The translations under genes and the position numbers were made by a program. A stretch of DNA of 64,000 nucleotides, from positions 62,001 to 126,000 of the forward strand of contig JAJDCQ010000168.1 of assembly GCA_029260755.1 (NCBI GenBank), in the 5' to 3' direction. The notes beneath the pieces are model-generated. The model worked only from the letters and a program-made list of their open reading frames with translations, was not told the origin of the DNA and did no database searches. The stretch is from Planctomycetota bacterium (GTDB taxonomy: Bacteria > Planctomycetota > J058 > JAJDCQ01). Shown in pieces: positions 43,798 through 51,751 of this stretch (positions within the stretch are counted from its first letter, which is position 1; each line of letters starts with the position of its first letter).

Positions 43798-44715
43798 ATG
43801 ACCACCACGATCGAGACCACCAGCCCCAGGACCCTCACCGCCGCCCAGAAGCACGAGGTCGGCCTCGCCCTCGCCGGCCGCGTCCTCGGGACGGCGAGTC
43901 TCGGGCGCGACGGCGTCCTCGCCGCGATGGCGGGGCGGCTGCGCCGGGAGAGCGACGAGCTTCGCGACGCGATCGACGCGGCGCGGGCGGCCCGGACCGC
44001 GCGGGACGTCCTCTCCGCCGAGGTGATCCGACGCGACCGCGAGCGACGCGACGCGGTCCGGGCGCTCCGGCATCTGCTCGACGCGTTCTCGATCCAGACG
44101 GCGTCGGCCGAGGCCGGGTGGCGGCAGTCGGCCCGCGCCCTCGCCCGCGCGGTGGTGGCGGCGGACCCGTCGTCGTCTTCGCCGTCGGGGGCCGACGTGG
44201 GCGGCTCGATCGAGCGGCTGCTCGAGCGGGCGAGCGCGCCCGGTGTGCAGGGTTGGATCGACGACGTCCCGAGCGCGCGGTGGTTTCTCGAGCACGTCGC
44301 CGCGTGCAACGACCGGCTCGAGCCGCTCGCCCGCCGCCTCCGCCGCGCCCGCCGCGACGCGGCCGCCGCCGCGAGCGACGCGGCCGCGTTCGAGGCGCGC
44401 TGGGATCGCACCCTCCGCGCGTTCATCGGCTCGCTCTGCGCGTGGATCGACGGGAACGGCTGGCCCGAGACGATCATCGCCGCGGTCCTCGCGCCGCTCC
44501 TCGAGGCGAGCGCATCGGGCGCTCCGCCCGGCTCGATGCTCCCGGTGCGCTCGCGGCCGGTCGTCACCGAGTCGGTCACCCCGCTGCTCGGCCTCGCCCT
44601 CGACCCGACCCTCCCCGAGACGGCCGTGTTCGAGACGCCCGTCGAGGAGCTCACCGCGGTCGACATCGACCGCTGGCGGGCGCCGGCGACCGCGACCGCG
44701 TCGGAGGCGGCGTGA
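43798..44715 (+). CDS. Unknown helical protein
   Basis: 305 aa from the ATG at 43798, which has AAAGGGAG upstream and is preferred over an earlier in-frame GTG. Family not recognised. The composition is Ala/Arg/Glu-rich and helical ([40 protein letters not shown]), so coiled coil is likely; a small Trp-containing region (CAWIDGNGWPETIIAAV) may form a globular core. No signal peptide or membrane span. It is convergent with the SGNH hydrolase gene. Confidence 0.6.
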   Translation: MTTTIETTSPRTLTAAQKHEVGLALAGRVLGTASLGRDGVLAAMAGRLRRESDELRDAIDAARAARTARDVLSAEVIRRDRERRDAVRALRHLLDAFSIQTASAEAGWRQSARALARAVVAADPSSSSPSGADVGGSIERLLERASAPGVQGWIDDVPSARWFLEHVAACNDRLEPLARRLRRARRDAAAAASDAAAFEARWDRTLRAFIGSLCAWIDGNGWPETIIAAVLAPLLEASASGAPPGSMLPVRSRPVVTESVTPLLGLALDPTLPETAVFETPVEELTAVDIDRWRAPATATASEAA

Positions 44716-44734
44716 GCCTCGTCGAGTCGCGGGG

Positions 44735-45988
44735 TCAGTCGTTCGCGAGCGCGCCCGAGCGACCGACGGCGTCGGCCATCACTCGCGCCATCTCGTCGGC
44801 GCCGGCTTCCGAGAAGTGGCAGTGGTCGACGAAGAGCTCGGTCCGGCCGGTCAGCTCCTCGGCCGGCGTCGCCAGGGTCGCGTCCTCGGCGGCCGCGACC
44901 TCGCGCACGATCGCGTTGTAGCGCTCGGTCGCCCGCCAGAGCCCCTCGTAGCTGAGCATCCAGCCGACGCTGCTCTTGAGGACGCGGCGCTCGAGGTCGG
45001 GGTCGGGTCTCCCCTCGGCGAACGGTCCGGCGAAGCTCGACAGGATGATCGGGACGCCGGCCCGGCGGCACGCGTCGGTCATCGCCTCGAGGTTGCGGCG
45101 GAACATCCGTAGCCCGCGCTCGCTCTCCTCGCCGATGTCGTCGCGCAGGTTCCTCCGGACCCGATCGGGCACCGGCGCTCGCATCGCCTTCTCGGCTTGC
45201 CACGTCCGGATCGTCATGACGAGCATGCTCTCCTCGAGCACCTCGTCGAGGCCGCGGTGTCGCTTCCAGACGCGGTGGAGCTCGGACGGGTCGGCCCGCG
45301 CCCCGATCCGTGACGCCCAGCGGATGTCGTTCGTCGCGTGGTAGACGATCACGAGGTCGGGGTCGTACTCGAGGATGCGGAACTGGAGGTTCGACAGGGT
45401 GTGGAGGGTCGTGTAGCCCTGCACGCCGCCGTTCACGACCTCGATCGTCCGGTCGGGGTGGAGCTCGCGCAGCTTTGCCTCGAGCTTCCGCGGCCAGGTG
45501 TGGGCGTCGCTCGCCGCGAACGGACCGAACGTCGTCGACCCGCCGAGGCAGAAGACGCGGAGCGTGCCCTCGGGCTTCTTCACCTTGAAGTCCGGCCCCC
45601 GGAAGCCGAGCTCGTTGATCTCGATGTCGATCCGCGACTCGCCGCCGTCGAGGCCCGGCCCGTGCGCCTCGACGCCTGGCTCGAGGGAGTAGCCCCGGAA
45701 GATGTGGGGCTCGTAGAGGCGCTTGCTCGCCGAGAGAAAGTTCGCGTCGGCCCCGCGGAGAGCTCGCTGGTAGACCTGGGCGAGGCCCTCGAGGGCGAGG
45801 AGGAAGAGGACCGTCATCACGATCATTCCGGTGATGCGAGCCCGCAGGCTCAGGCGCGGGCGCTCCTCGGACGCGGGCCCGTCGGCGGTCGCGGCGGCGC
45901 CGTCCGGGCTCGCGTCCGGTGCGGCGCTCGGCGGCGTGGCCTCGTTCGGGGCGGGGTCGGTCGGGGTCGGGGACGCTTCGTCGGCCAT
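44735..45988 (-). CDS. Membrane-anchored SGNH (GDSL-like) hydrolase
   Basis: 417 aa from the ATG at 45988; earlier in-frame starts run into Pro/Arg-rich noise. A Pro/Ala-rich N-terminal tail is followed by a membrane helix (ITGMIVMTVLFLLALEGLA). The SGNH blocks are FCLGGSTTFGPF (catalytic Ser), VNGGVQGYTT, YHATND and, at the C-terminus, VDHCHFSEAGADEMA with Asp and His of the triad. It is probably an extracytoplasmic esterase or acyltransferase-type protein acting on polysaccharide or lipid. The adjacent glycosyltransferase and sugar genes fit a role in surface polysaccharide modification. Confidence 0.8.
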   Translation of the reverse strand: MADEASPTPTDPAPNEATPPSAAPDASPDGAAATADGPASEERPRLSLRARITGMIVMTVLFLLALEGLAQVYQRALRGADANFLSASKRLYEPHIFRGYSLEPGVEAHGPGLDGGESRIDIEINELGFRGPDFKVKKPEGTLRVFCLGGSTTFGPFAASDAHTWPRKLEAKLRELHPDRTIEVVNGGVQGYTTLHTLSNLQFRILEYDPDLVIVYHATNDIRWASRIGARADPSELHRVWKRHRGLDEVLEESMLVMTIRTWQAEKAMRAPVPDRVRRNLRDDIGEESERGLRMFRRNLEAMTDACRRAGVPIILSSFAGPFAEGRPDPDLERRVLKSSVGWMLSYEGLWRATERYNAIVREVAAAEDATLATPAEELTGRTELFVDHCHFSEAGADEMARVMADAVGRSGALAND

Positions 45989-46098
45989 CTCGGTCTCGCT
46001 CTCGGGGACGGCCGACGATCCTATCAGCCGCCCCGGAGACGTGCGAGGCCAGGAGGTTGGAGCGGCTCGCCGCGGCGCGCCACGCTCCGGATCGGTGG

Positions 46099-46126
46099 TG
46101 GACACCCGCCTCGACGCGCCTAGAAT
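46099..46126 (+). promoter_or_regulatory. Candidate promoter of the sugar cassette
   Basis: TGGACA (46099-46104) and TAGAAT (46121-46126) are separated by 16 bp, close to the sigma-70 consensus. The expected start is only about 5-6 bases before the ATG at 46138, so the mRNA would be nearly leaderless. Confidence 0.45.
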
Positions 46127-46137
46127 GGCGCCCTCTC

Positions 46138-46899
46138 ATGCCGATCGTGACCAGCCTCATCATCCCGTGCTACGACGAAGCCGAGGGCGTCCCGCAGCTC
46201 TGCCAGCGGCTCGGCAACCTCATCGACCGGCTCGGGCCGGAGCGCGACGAGGTCGAGGTGCTCTTCGTCGACGACGGCTCGGGCGACGGCACGGCGGATG
46301 TCATCCGGCGCGAGGCGGGCGCGCTGCCCTACCGGATCGTGACGCATCCGCGGAACCTCGGGCTAGGCGCGGCGCTCAAGACGGGCTTCCGCGAGAGCCG
46401 CGGCCGCGAGCTCGTGACCCTCGACTCCGACTGCACCTACGCGCCGGAGCGTTGCCTCGAGCTGCTCGCCACGCTCCGCGCCGGCGCCGACGTCGTGACC
46501 GGCAGCCCGTATCATCCGCGCGGCGAGGTCGTCGGCGTGCCCGAGTGGCGGCTGGTTCTCAGCAAGGGGCTGAGCCGGATGTACTGGATGATCCTCCCGG
46601 TCCGGCTCCACACGTACACGAGCTGCTTCCGCGCCTACCGGCGCGATGTCGCCCTCGCCCTCGAGGCGCGCGACGACGGCTTCCTCGCCGTCGCGCAGCT
46701 CCTCGTCTCGGCGATCCTGATCGGCGCCCGCATCGTCGAGCAGCCCGAGCGATTGAGTGTGCGTCAGTTCGGGCGGAGCAAGCTCAAGGTGATTCGCGTG
46801 ATCCTGGGCCACCTGAGATACATCGGGCGGCTCGTCCTGCTGCGGGCCGGGAGCGCTCGCGACGTCCGGCCCGGTACGACGGTGCTCGGACGCTCTTAG
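46138..46899 (+). CDS. Family 2 glycosyltransferase, DPM1-like
   Basis: 253 aa. IIPCYDEAEGVPQLCQRLGN, FVDDGSGDGTADVI, RNLGLGAALKTGF and LDSDCTYAPERC (DxD-type motif) define a GT-A fold GT2 member like dolichyl-phosphate mannose synthase. The C-terminal region FGRSKLKVIRVILGHLRYIG lacks the paired membrane helices of some relatives. The donor sugar is unknown. It precedes the aminotransferase gene by 53 bp and may share the promoter at 46099. Confidence 0.85.
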   Translation: MPIVTSLIIPCYDEAEGVPQLCQRLGNLIDRLGPERDEVEVLFVDDGSGDGTADVIRREAGALPYRIVTHPRNLGLGAALKTGFRESRGRELVTLDSDCTYAPERCLELLATLRAGADVVTGSPYHPRGEVVGVPEWRLVLSKGLSRMYWMILPVRLHTYTSCFRAYRRDVALALEARDDGFLAVAQLLVSAILIGARIVEQPERLSVRQFGRSKLKVIRVILGHLRYIGRLVLLRAGSARDVRPGTTVLGRS

Positions 46900-46952
46900 A
46901 ACCAGCTGCAAGCAACGAGCGAGTCCCGAAGGAAGGGAGCGAACAGCCTGTC

Positions 46953-48176
46953 ATGAACAGCAAGACCACCATCGCGCTGCCGTCGGATGCCGACGCCACC
47001 GGTCGCGATCTCGGCGACGAGGAGCTCGCCCTCCTGCGCGAGGCGATCGAGTCGGGGACGCTGACCAGCACCAAGGGCACGCTGGTCTCGCGCCTCGAGG
47101 CCGAGTTCGGCGCGCGCCACGGCGGCGCCCGCGCGGTCGCGTGCACGAGCGGCACGGCGGCGGTGCACCTCGCGGTCGCCGCGATCGACCCCGAGCCGGG
47201 CGACGAGCTCGTCACGACGCCGGTCACCGACATGGGCGCCCTGACCCCGATCCTCTATCAGGGCGCGATCCCGGTCTTCTGCGACGTCGACCCGTCGAGC
47301 TACAACGTGACGGCCGAGACGATCGAGCCGCGCCTGACCGATCGCACCAAGGCCGTGATCGTCACCCATCTCTTCGGCTCGCCGTGCGAGATGGGCCCGA
47401 TCATGGAGCTCTGCGACGCGCGCGGGATCCCGGTGATCGAGGACTGCGCCCAGGCGTTCGACGCGACCTACCGGGGCCAGCTCATCGGCACGTTCGGCAA
47501 GGTCGGCTGTTTCAGCTTCCAGCAGGGCAAGCACATGACCGCCGGCGAGGGCGGCGCGGTGATCTCGAGCGATCCCGACCTCGCCCGCCGGATGTTCCTC
47601 TACGTCAACAAGGCGTGGGGCTACGGCGACGCGAAGCCCGACCACTACTTCCTCGCCCTGAACTACCGCATGAACGAGGTGACCGGCGCCGTCTGCCTCG
47701 CGCAGCTCCGGAAGCTGGGCGGAGTCGTGCAGCGGCGCCGCAAGGCCGCCGCGCGCTTCCTCGCGGCGACGGCTGACATCCCTGGCGTGACCCCGCAGGG
47801 CTTGCCCGAAGGCGCGATCCACTCCTTCTGGAAGCTGTGCGTGAACATCGACGAGGACGCGGCCGGGCGCGGCCTGACCGAGATCGCCAAGAGCCTCCAC
47901 GGGGCGGGCATCCGCGCGGCGCCGCGCTACATCGGGAAGCCGGCGTTCGAGTGTCAGGTCCTGCGCGACCAGGTGACGTTCGGAAAGAGCCGCTGGCCCT
48001 ACACCGACCCGAGCCGCGAGGGGCGGACCGTCGACCACGACCGGGCGAACTTCCCCGGCGTCGTGAAGGGTCTGAGCCAGGTCCTGGTGATCCCCTGGAA
48101 CGAGCAGTACACCGACGAGCACGTCGATTACATCGCGAGCCACCTCCGGGCGGCCGTGAGCGGGAGTGAGTCGTGA
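46953..48176 (+). CDS. DegT/DnrJ/EryC1-type sugar aminotransferase
   Basis: 407 aa. A PLP enzyme that aminates a nucleotide keto-sugar. CTSGTAAVHLAVAAI, DVDPSSYNVTAETIEPRLTD, IEDCAQAFDATY and CFSFQQGKHMTAGEGG with the PLP-binding Lys193 give the family. LNYRMNEVTGAVCLAQL is the dimer-partner loop. A good GGAAGGGAG lies about 15 bases before the ATG. The Gfo/Idh gene begins four bases before the stop ends. Its position beside an oxidoreductase and an acyltransferase supports WbpE-like action on a C3 keto sugar. Confidence 0.92.
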   Translation: MNSKTTIALPSDADATGRDLGDEELALLREAIESGTLTSTKGTLVSRLEAEFGARHGGARAVACTSGTAAVHLAVAAIDPEPGDELVTTPVTDMGALTPILYQGAIPVFCDVDPSSYNVTAETIEPRLTDRTKAVIVTHLFGSPCEMGPIMELCDARGIPVIEDCAQAFDATYRGQLIGTFGKVGCFSFQQGKHMTAGEGGAVISSDPDLARRMFLYVNKAWGYGDAKPDHYFLALNYRMNEVTGAVCLAQLRKLGGVVQRRRKAAARFLAATADIPGVTPQGLPEGAIHSFWKLCVNIDEDAAGRGLTEIAKSLHGAGIRAAPRYIGKPAFECQVLRDQVTFGKSRWPYTDPSREGRTVDHDRANFPGVVKGLSQVLVIPWNEQYTDEHVDYIASHLRAAVSGSES

Positions 48177-49174
48177 GCATCGAGTTCAGCTCTGGCGACC
48201 GGCTGAAGCTGGTCCTGGCCGGGTGTGGTCGGATCAGTCAGGTCCACCTCACCTGCATCGCGCGCGAGAGTCGCGCCGAGCTCGCCGGCGTCGTCGACGT
48301 CAACGCGGCGGCGGCGCTCGGGGCGAGCGAGGCCTGGGGCGCGCCGTCCTTCGCGACGCTCGACGAGGCGCTCGAGAAGGCGAAGCCCGACGCGGTGATC
48401 ATCTGCACGCCGCCGAACACCCACCGCGAGCTCGCCGAGAAGGCGTTCGCCGCCGGGGCGCACGTGCTGTGCGAGAAGCCGCTCGCCCTCTCCGAGGAGG
48501 ACGCGGCGAGCATGATGAGCGCCGCCGAGGGCGCGCGGCGTGTGCTCATGATGGCGTCGAAGTTCCGCTACGTGAGCGACATCGTCAAGGCGAAGGGGAT
48601 CATCCAGAGCGGGATCCTCGGCGAGGTGATCTTCTTCGAGAACGCGTTCTGCAGCCGGGTCGACATGCGCAACCGATGGAACTCGGTCGCCGAGATCTCG
48701 GGCGGCGGGGTGCTGTCGGACAACGGCTGCCACAGCGCCGACATCGTCCGGTTCCTCATGGGCCCGGTGAAGAAGGCGCAGGCCGAGTTCGGCAAGCCGT
48801 GGCAGAAGCTCGACGTCGAGGACACCGCGTTTCTGCATCTGCGGTGCGAGAACGACGCGATCGCCTCGATCCAGCTCTCCTGGTCGATCCACCGCGAGAG
48901 CCCCTACTACGTCCACGTCTTCGGCACCGAGGGGATGCTCGAGATCGGCTGGAAGGGCAGCCGCTACCGGCAGAGCGAGAAGCTCGACTGGATCCCGTTC
49001 GGCGACGGCTACGACAAGTTCCAGGCGGTCGGCGCCCAGCTCCGCAACTTCATCGCGACGACCATGGGTGAGGACAAGCCGGTGATCACGACCGACGACG
49101 CCGTCCACTCGGTCCGGCTCATCCGTCGGGCGTACGACTCGGCCGCGTCGGGCACGTGGGAGACGCTCTCGTGA
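48173..49174 (+). CDS. Gfo/Idh/MocA-family oxidoreductase
   Basis: 333 aa with a GTG start in the preceding stop overlap. The Rossmann loop is LVLAGCGRISQVHLTCI. ICTPPNTHRELAEKAFAAGA and HVLCEKPLAL provide the EKP motif and conserved Lys, and DNGCHSADIVRFL contains the substrate-binding His. WbpB-like enzymes of this family oxidise the C3 of UDP-GlcNAc-uronic acid. The aminotransferase before it and acyltransferase after it make that chemistry likely. Confidence 0.9.
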   Translation: MSIEFSSGDRLKLVLAGCGRISQVHLTCIARESRAELAGVVDVNAAAALGASEAWGAPSFATLDEALEKAKPDAVIICTPPNTHRELAEKAFAAGAHVLCEKPLALSEEDAASMMSAAEGARRVLMMASKFRYVSDIVKAKGIIQSGILGEVIFFENAFCSRVDMRNRWNSVAEISGGGVLSDNGCHSADIVRFLMGPVKKAQAEFGKPWQKLDVEDTAFLHLRCENDAIASIQLSWSIHRESPYYVHVFGTEGMLEIGWKGSRYRQSEKLDWIPFGDGYDKFQAVGAQLRNFIATTMGEDKPVITTDDAVHSVRLIRRAYDSAASGTWETLS

Positions 49175-49821
49175 GCGACGAGAGGTTCCCGGGGAGCCGC
49201 GTCCACGCCTCGGCCCTCATCGAGGAGGACGTGACCCTCGGCGAGGGGACCGCCGTCTGGGACGCGGTCCACATCCGCCGCGGCGCGACGGTCGGGCGGA
49301 GCACGATCATCGGCGAGAAGACCTATCTCGCCTACGACGTGACGATCGGGAGCTTCTGCAAGGTCAACGCGAACGTCTACGTATGCGCCGGGGTCACCAT
49401 CGAGGATGACGTGATGGTGGCCGCGCACACCGTCTTCACCAACGACGTCTTCCCCCGCGCGTTCGACCGGACGCCGGGCGCGCTCGCGACGAGCGCGCCG
49501 ACCGAGGAGACGCTCGAGACGCGCGTCTGTCAGGGCGTCACGATCGGCGCGAACGCGACGATCGGGCCGGGCCTCCGGCTCGGGCGCTTCGCGATGGTCG
49601 GGATGGGGAGCGTCGTGACGCGGGACGTCCCGGCCCACGCCCTCGTCGTCGGAAACCCGGCTCGCTGCGTCGGCTGGGTGTGCGCGTGCGGCGTGCGGAT
49701 CGCCTCGGAGGACGCCTGGGATGCGACCTCCATCGGCGACTCGACGGAGTGCCCGCGCTGCGAGCGCATCTACGAGAAGGACGCGGACGGTCCGACCGAG
49801 GTGCGCGGGCCGGCCGAGTGA
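49171..49821 (+). CDS. Left-handed beta-helix acyltransferase, WbpD/WlbB-like
   Basis: 216 aa from the GTG at 49171 (GTGA overlap). Hexapeptide repeats run through the protein: GEGTAVWDAVHIRRGATVGR, TIIGEKTYLAYDVTIG, CAGVTIEDDVMVAAHTVFTN, GANATIGPGLRLGRFAMVGM. The FTNDVFPR loop is typical of sugar N-acetyltransferases of the WbpD group. The C-terminus adds a Cys-rich knob (CACGVR and CPRCERI), probably zinc-binding, found in some relatives. It would acetylate the amino group made by the DegT enzyme. Confidence 0.9.
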   Translation: MSDERFPGSRVHASALIEEDVTLGEGTAVWDAVHIRRGATVGRSTIIGEKTYLAYDVTIGSFCKVNANVYVCAGVTIEDDVMVAAHTVFTNDVFPRAFDRTPGALATSAPTEETLETRVCQGVTIGANATIGPGLRLGRFAMVGMGSVVTRDVPAHALVVGNPARCVGWVCACGVRIASEDAWDATSIGDSTECPRCERIYEKDADGPTEVRGPAE

Positions 49822-49831
49822 GGGCCGAGCG

Positions 49832-50479
49832 CTACTCGCCGTAGCTCTCGGCCGTCTCCTTCAGCGTCTTCTCGGGCAGGATCGACTCGCCGAACCAGCC
49901 GACCCGGGCGTAACCCCAGCCCTCGAAGTCGCCGAGGTACTCGCCCGTCTTCGGCCGCCAGGCGAAGCCCTGGAGCTTCGCCCAGCCGGCCTGCTTGTCG
50001 AAGAAGAAGCCGAGGATCAGCTCGCTCGCGAGCGGGTCTTCGCCGTCGTCGTCGCTGTCGGAGCCGACGAGCCGTCGCGTGCGCTGGATCGTCTTCTTGA
50101 GCTTCGTCGGGAGCGGCGGGAGCGGGATCTCGAAGCCGAAGCGCCGCTCGTCCGATGCGAGGGTCCCGCTCCGGACCTCGAGGATCACGCCGGCTCGCCC
50201 GGGCGCATCGACCTGGATCGCCCCCGCCTCCTCGAGGTGCTGCTCGACCGCGTCGACGACGTAGCCGCGGTCCTGGGCGGGAACCGCCGAGACGTCGAGG
50301 AAGACGCGCTCGCCGTCGAGCGACGCCAGGTCGAACCGCTTGACCGCCCGCTCCGCGGCGGTGGTGATCAGCAGCATCTCCTGGCTCGTCCGCTCGGTCG
50401 TGCTCGCGCGGACGACGCCGCAGCCCGAGGCGAGGACGAGGGAGATCGCGACGGCGAGAGTGAGGGGGAGGCGGCGCAC
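49832..50479 (-). CDS. DUF6655-like lipoprotein
   Basis: 215 aa, GTG start one base after the neighbouring lipoprotein gene's stop. The signal ends in LASGC, a lipobox, so the mature N-terminal Cys is lipidated. TSQEMLLITTAAERAVKRFD is shared with the upstream paralogue (TSTEMLLLSTATERALSQFD), as are GYVVDAVEQHL and a WAKLQGFAWRP segment near the end. The family is probably DUF6655, a planctomycete-type unknown; the name rests on recall of the pattern, not on a search. Confidence 0.72.
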   Translation of the reverse strand: MRRLPLTLAVAISLVLASGCGVVRASTTERTSQEMLLITTAAERAVKRFDLASLDGERVFLDVSAVPAQDRGYVVDAVEQHLEEAGAIQVDAPGRAGVILEVRSGTLASDERRFGFEIPLPPLPTKLKKTIQRTRRLVGSDSDDDGEDPLASELILGFFFDKQAGWAKLQGFAWRPKTGEYLGDFEGWGYARVGWFGESILPEKTLKETAESYGE

Positions 50480-50480
50480 G

Positions 50481-51149
50481 TCAGTCGGCCTGGTCCGCGA
50501 CCGAGTGGTCCTCGGGCATCACCTCGTAGACCGACTCGTCCTCGGGGTAGATGTCGTTGCTGCAGGTGATCGGACCGATCCCGAAGATGAACCAGACCGA
50601 CTGGTAGCTGTGACCCCAGAGGTCCTTGCTCTTGCCGATGTAGGTTCCGAAGACGGGGTGGCGGATCCAGATCTGGAACTTCGCCCAGCCCTCCTGCTTC
50701 GCCCGGTGGAGGAGGTGGAGCGGAGGCGAGGCGCTCACAATGTTCGTCTGCGGGATCGGGAGCGGGAGCTGCGGGACGCCGATCCCGAACGTGCTGTCGT
50801 AGATCCCGAGCGAGGCGCTCCGGATCTCGAGGACGTAGTCGGGCGCCGGCGCGCCCTCGGCGCCCTTCACCTGGAGGCGCGCCCCGTTCTCGGCGATGTA
50901 GTTGCGGAGGGCGCTCAGGACGTAGTTCTTGTCGACGCTGTCGAAGTGGCTGTCGTCGATCTGGACGACCTTGTCCTTCAGACGCGTCGGGTCGAACTGG
51001 CTGAGCGCCCGCTCGGTCGCGGTCGAGAGGAGCAGCATCTCGGTCGAGGTGCGGGCCGTCGTGGTCTCGCGGACCGCGCCGGTGCATCCGGTCGCGCCGA
51101 CGATGACGAGGACGAGTGCCAGGGCGAGGAGCGGCTGGCGAATTCTCAA
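50481..51149 (-). CDS. DUF6655-like lipoprotein, paralogue
   Basis: 222 aa from a TTG start with AGGAG spaced seven bases away. The lipobox is VGATGC. It is clearly homologous to the downstream 215-aa lipoprotein: TEMLLLSTATERAL, VLSALRNYIAENGARLQV and QEGWAKFQIWIRHPVFGTYI. Mature domain about 200 residues, probably beta/alpha. The pair is transcribed as one unit. Function unknown. A candidate -10 (TAGAAT on the minus strand, 51224-51229) lies about 75 bases upstream. Confidence 0.75.
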   Translation of the reverse strand: MRIRQPLLALALVLVIVGATGCTGAVRETTTARTSTEMLLLSTATERALSQFDPTRLKDKVVQIDDSHFDSVDKNYVLSALRNYIAENGARLQVKGAEGAPAPDYVLEIRSASLGIYDSTFGIGVPQLPLPIPQTNIVSASPPLHLLHRAKQEGWAKFQIWIRHPVFGTYIGKSKDLWGHSYQSVWFIFGIGPITCSNDIYPEDESVYEVMPEDHSVADQAD

Positions 51150-51376
51150 GGTCGTTCTCCTGAAGCGAGCAAGCTACGGACGGGCTGTTCGTTGCGCCCG
51201 TCGTGTCGGGTTCGAGGGCGCGGATTCTAACGGCGGCGCGCTCGGCGGGGAACCGTCGCACGGGGGGCTTTTCTTTTTCCTGTCGATGCGGTCGGATCGC
51301 GTTCGTCGTGATCACGAGGGCGCGGCGAAGGGCCGGCCCACTGGAGAGATCACCCGAGCAGTTCGGAGAGAGTTCG

Positions 51377-51736
51377 ATGCGCTACCTGCTACTGATCTAC
51401 GAAGATGAGAAGGTGTTCGCCGAGGCGAGCGACGCGGAGAAGGGCGAGGTCTTCCAGGCCTACGGGGCCTTCACCCAGGAGATCCAGGGCTCCGGCAAGC
51501 ATCTCGGCGGCGAGGCGCTCGAGCCGATCGCGACGGCCACCACCGTCCGGGTGCGCGAGGGCAAGACGGTCACCACCGACGGGCCGTTCGCCGAGACGAA
51601 GGAGCAGCTCGGCGGCTACTACCTCGTCGACGCCGAGAACCTCGACGAGGCGGTCGCGTGGGCGTCCAAGATCCCGAGCGCGAAGACCGGCTCGATCGAG
51701 GTGCGCCCGATCATGGAGTTCGAAGGCGCGCCGTGA
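51377..51736 (+). CDS. YCII-related DGPF-domain protein
   Basis: 119 aa with CGGAGAGAG upstream of the ATG. MRYLLLIYEDEKV and the central TVTTDGPFAETKEQLGGYYL carry the DGPF motif of small dimeric alpha/beta proteins. These are often co-encoded with ECF sigma factors, but no sigma gene is next to it here. Standard length. Function of the family is not firmly known. Confidence 0.9.
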   Translation: MRYLLLIYEDEKVFAEASDAEKGEVFQAYGAFTQEIQGSGKHLGGEALEPIATATTVRVREGKTVTTDGPFAETKEQLGGYYLVDAENLDEAVAWASKIPSAKTGSIEVRPIMEFEGAP

Positions 51737-51751
51737 GCTCGACCGGGCCGC

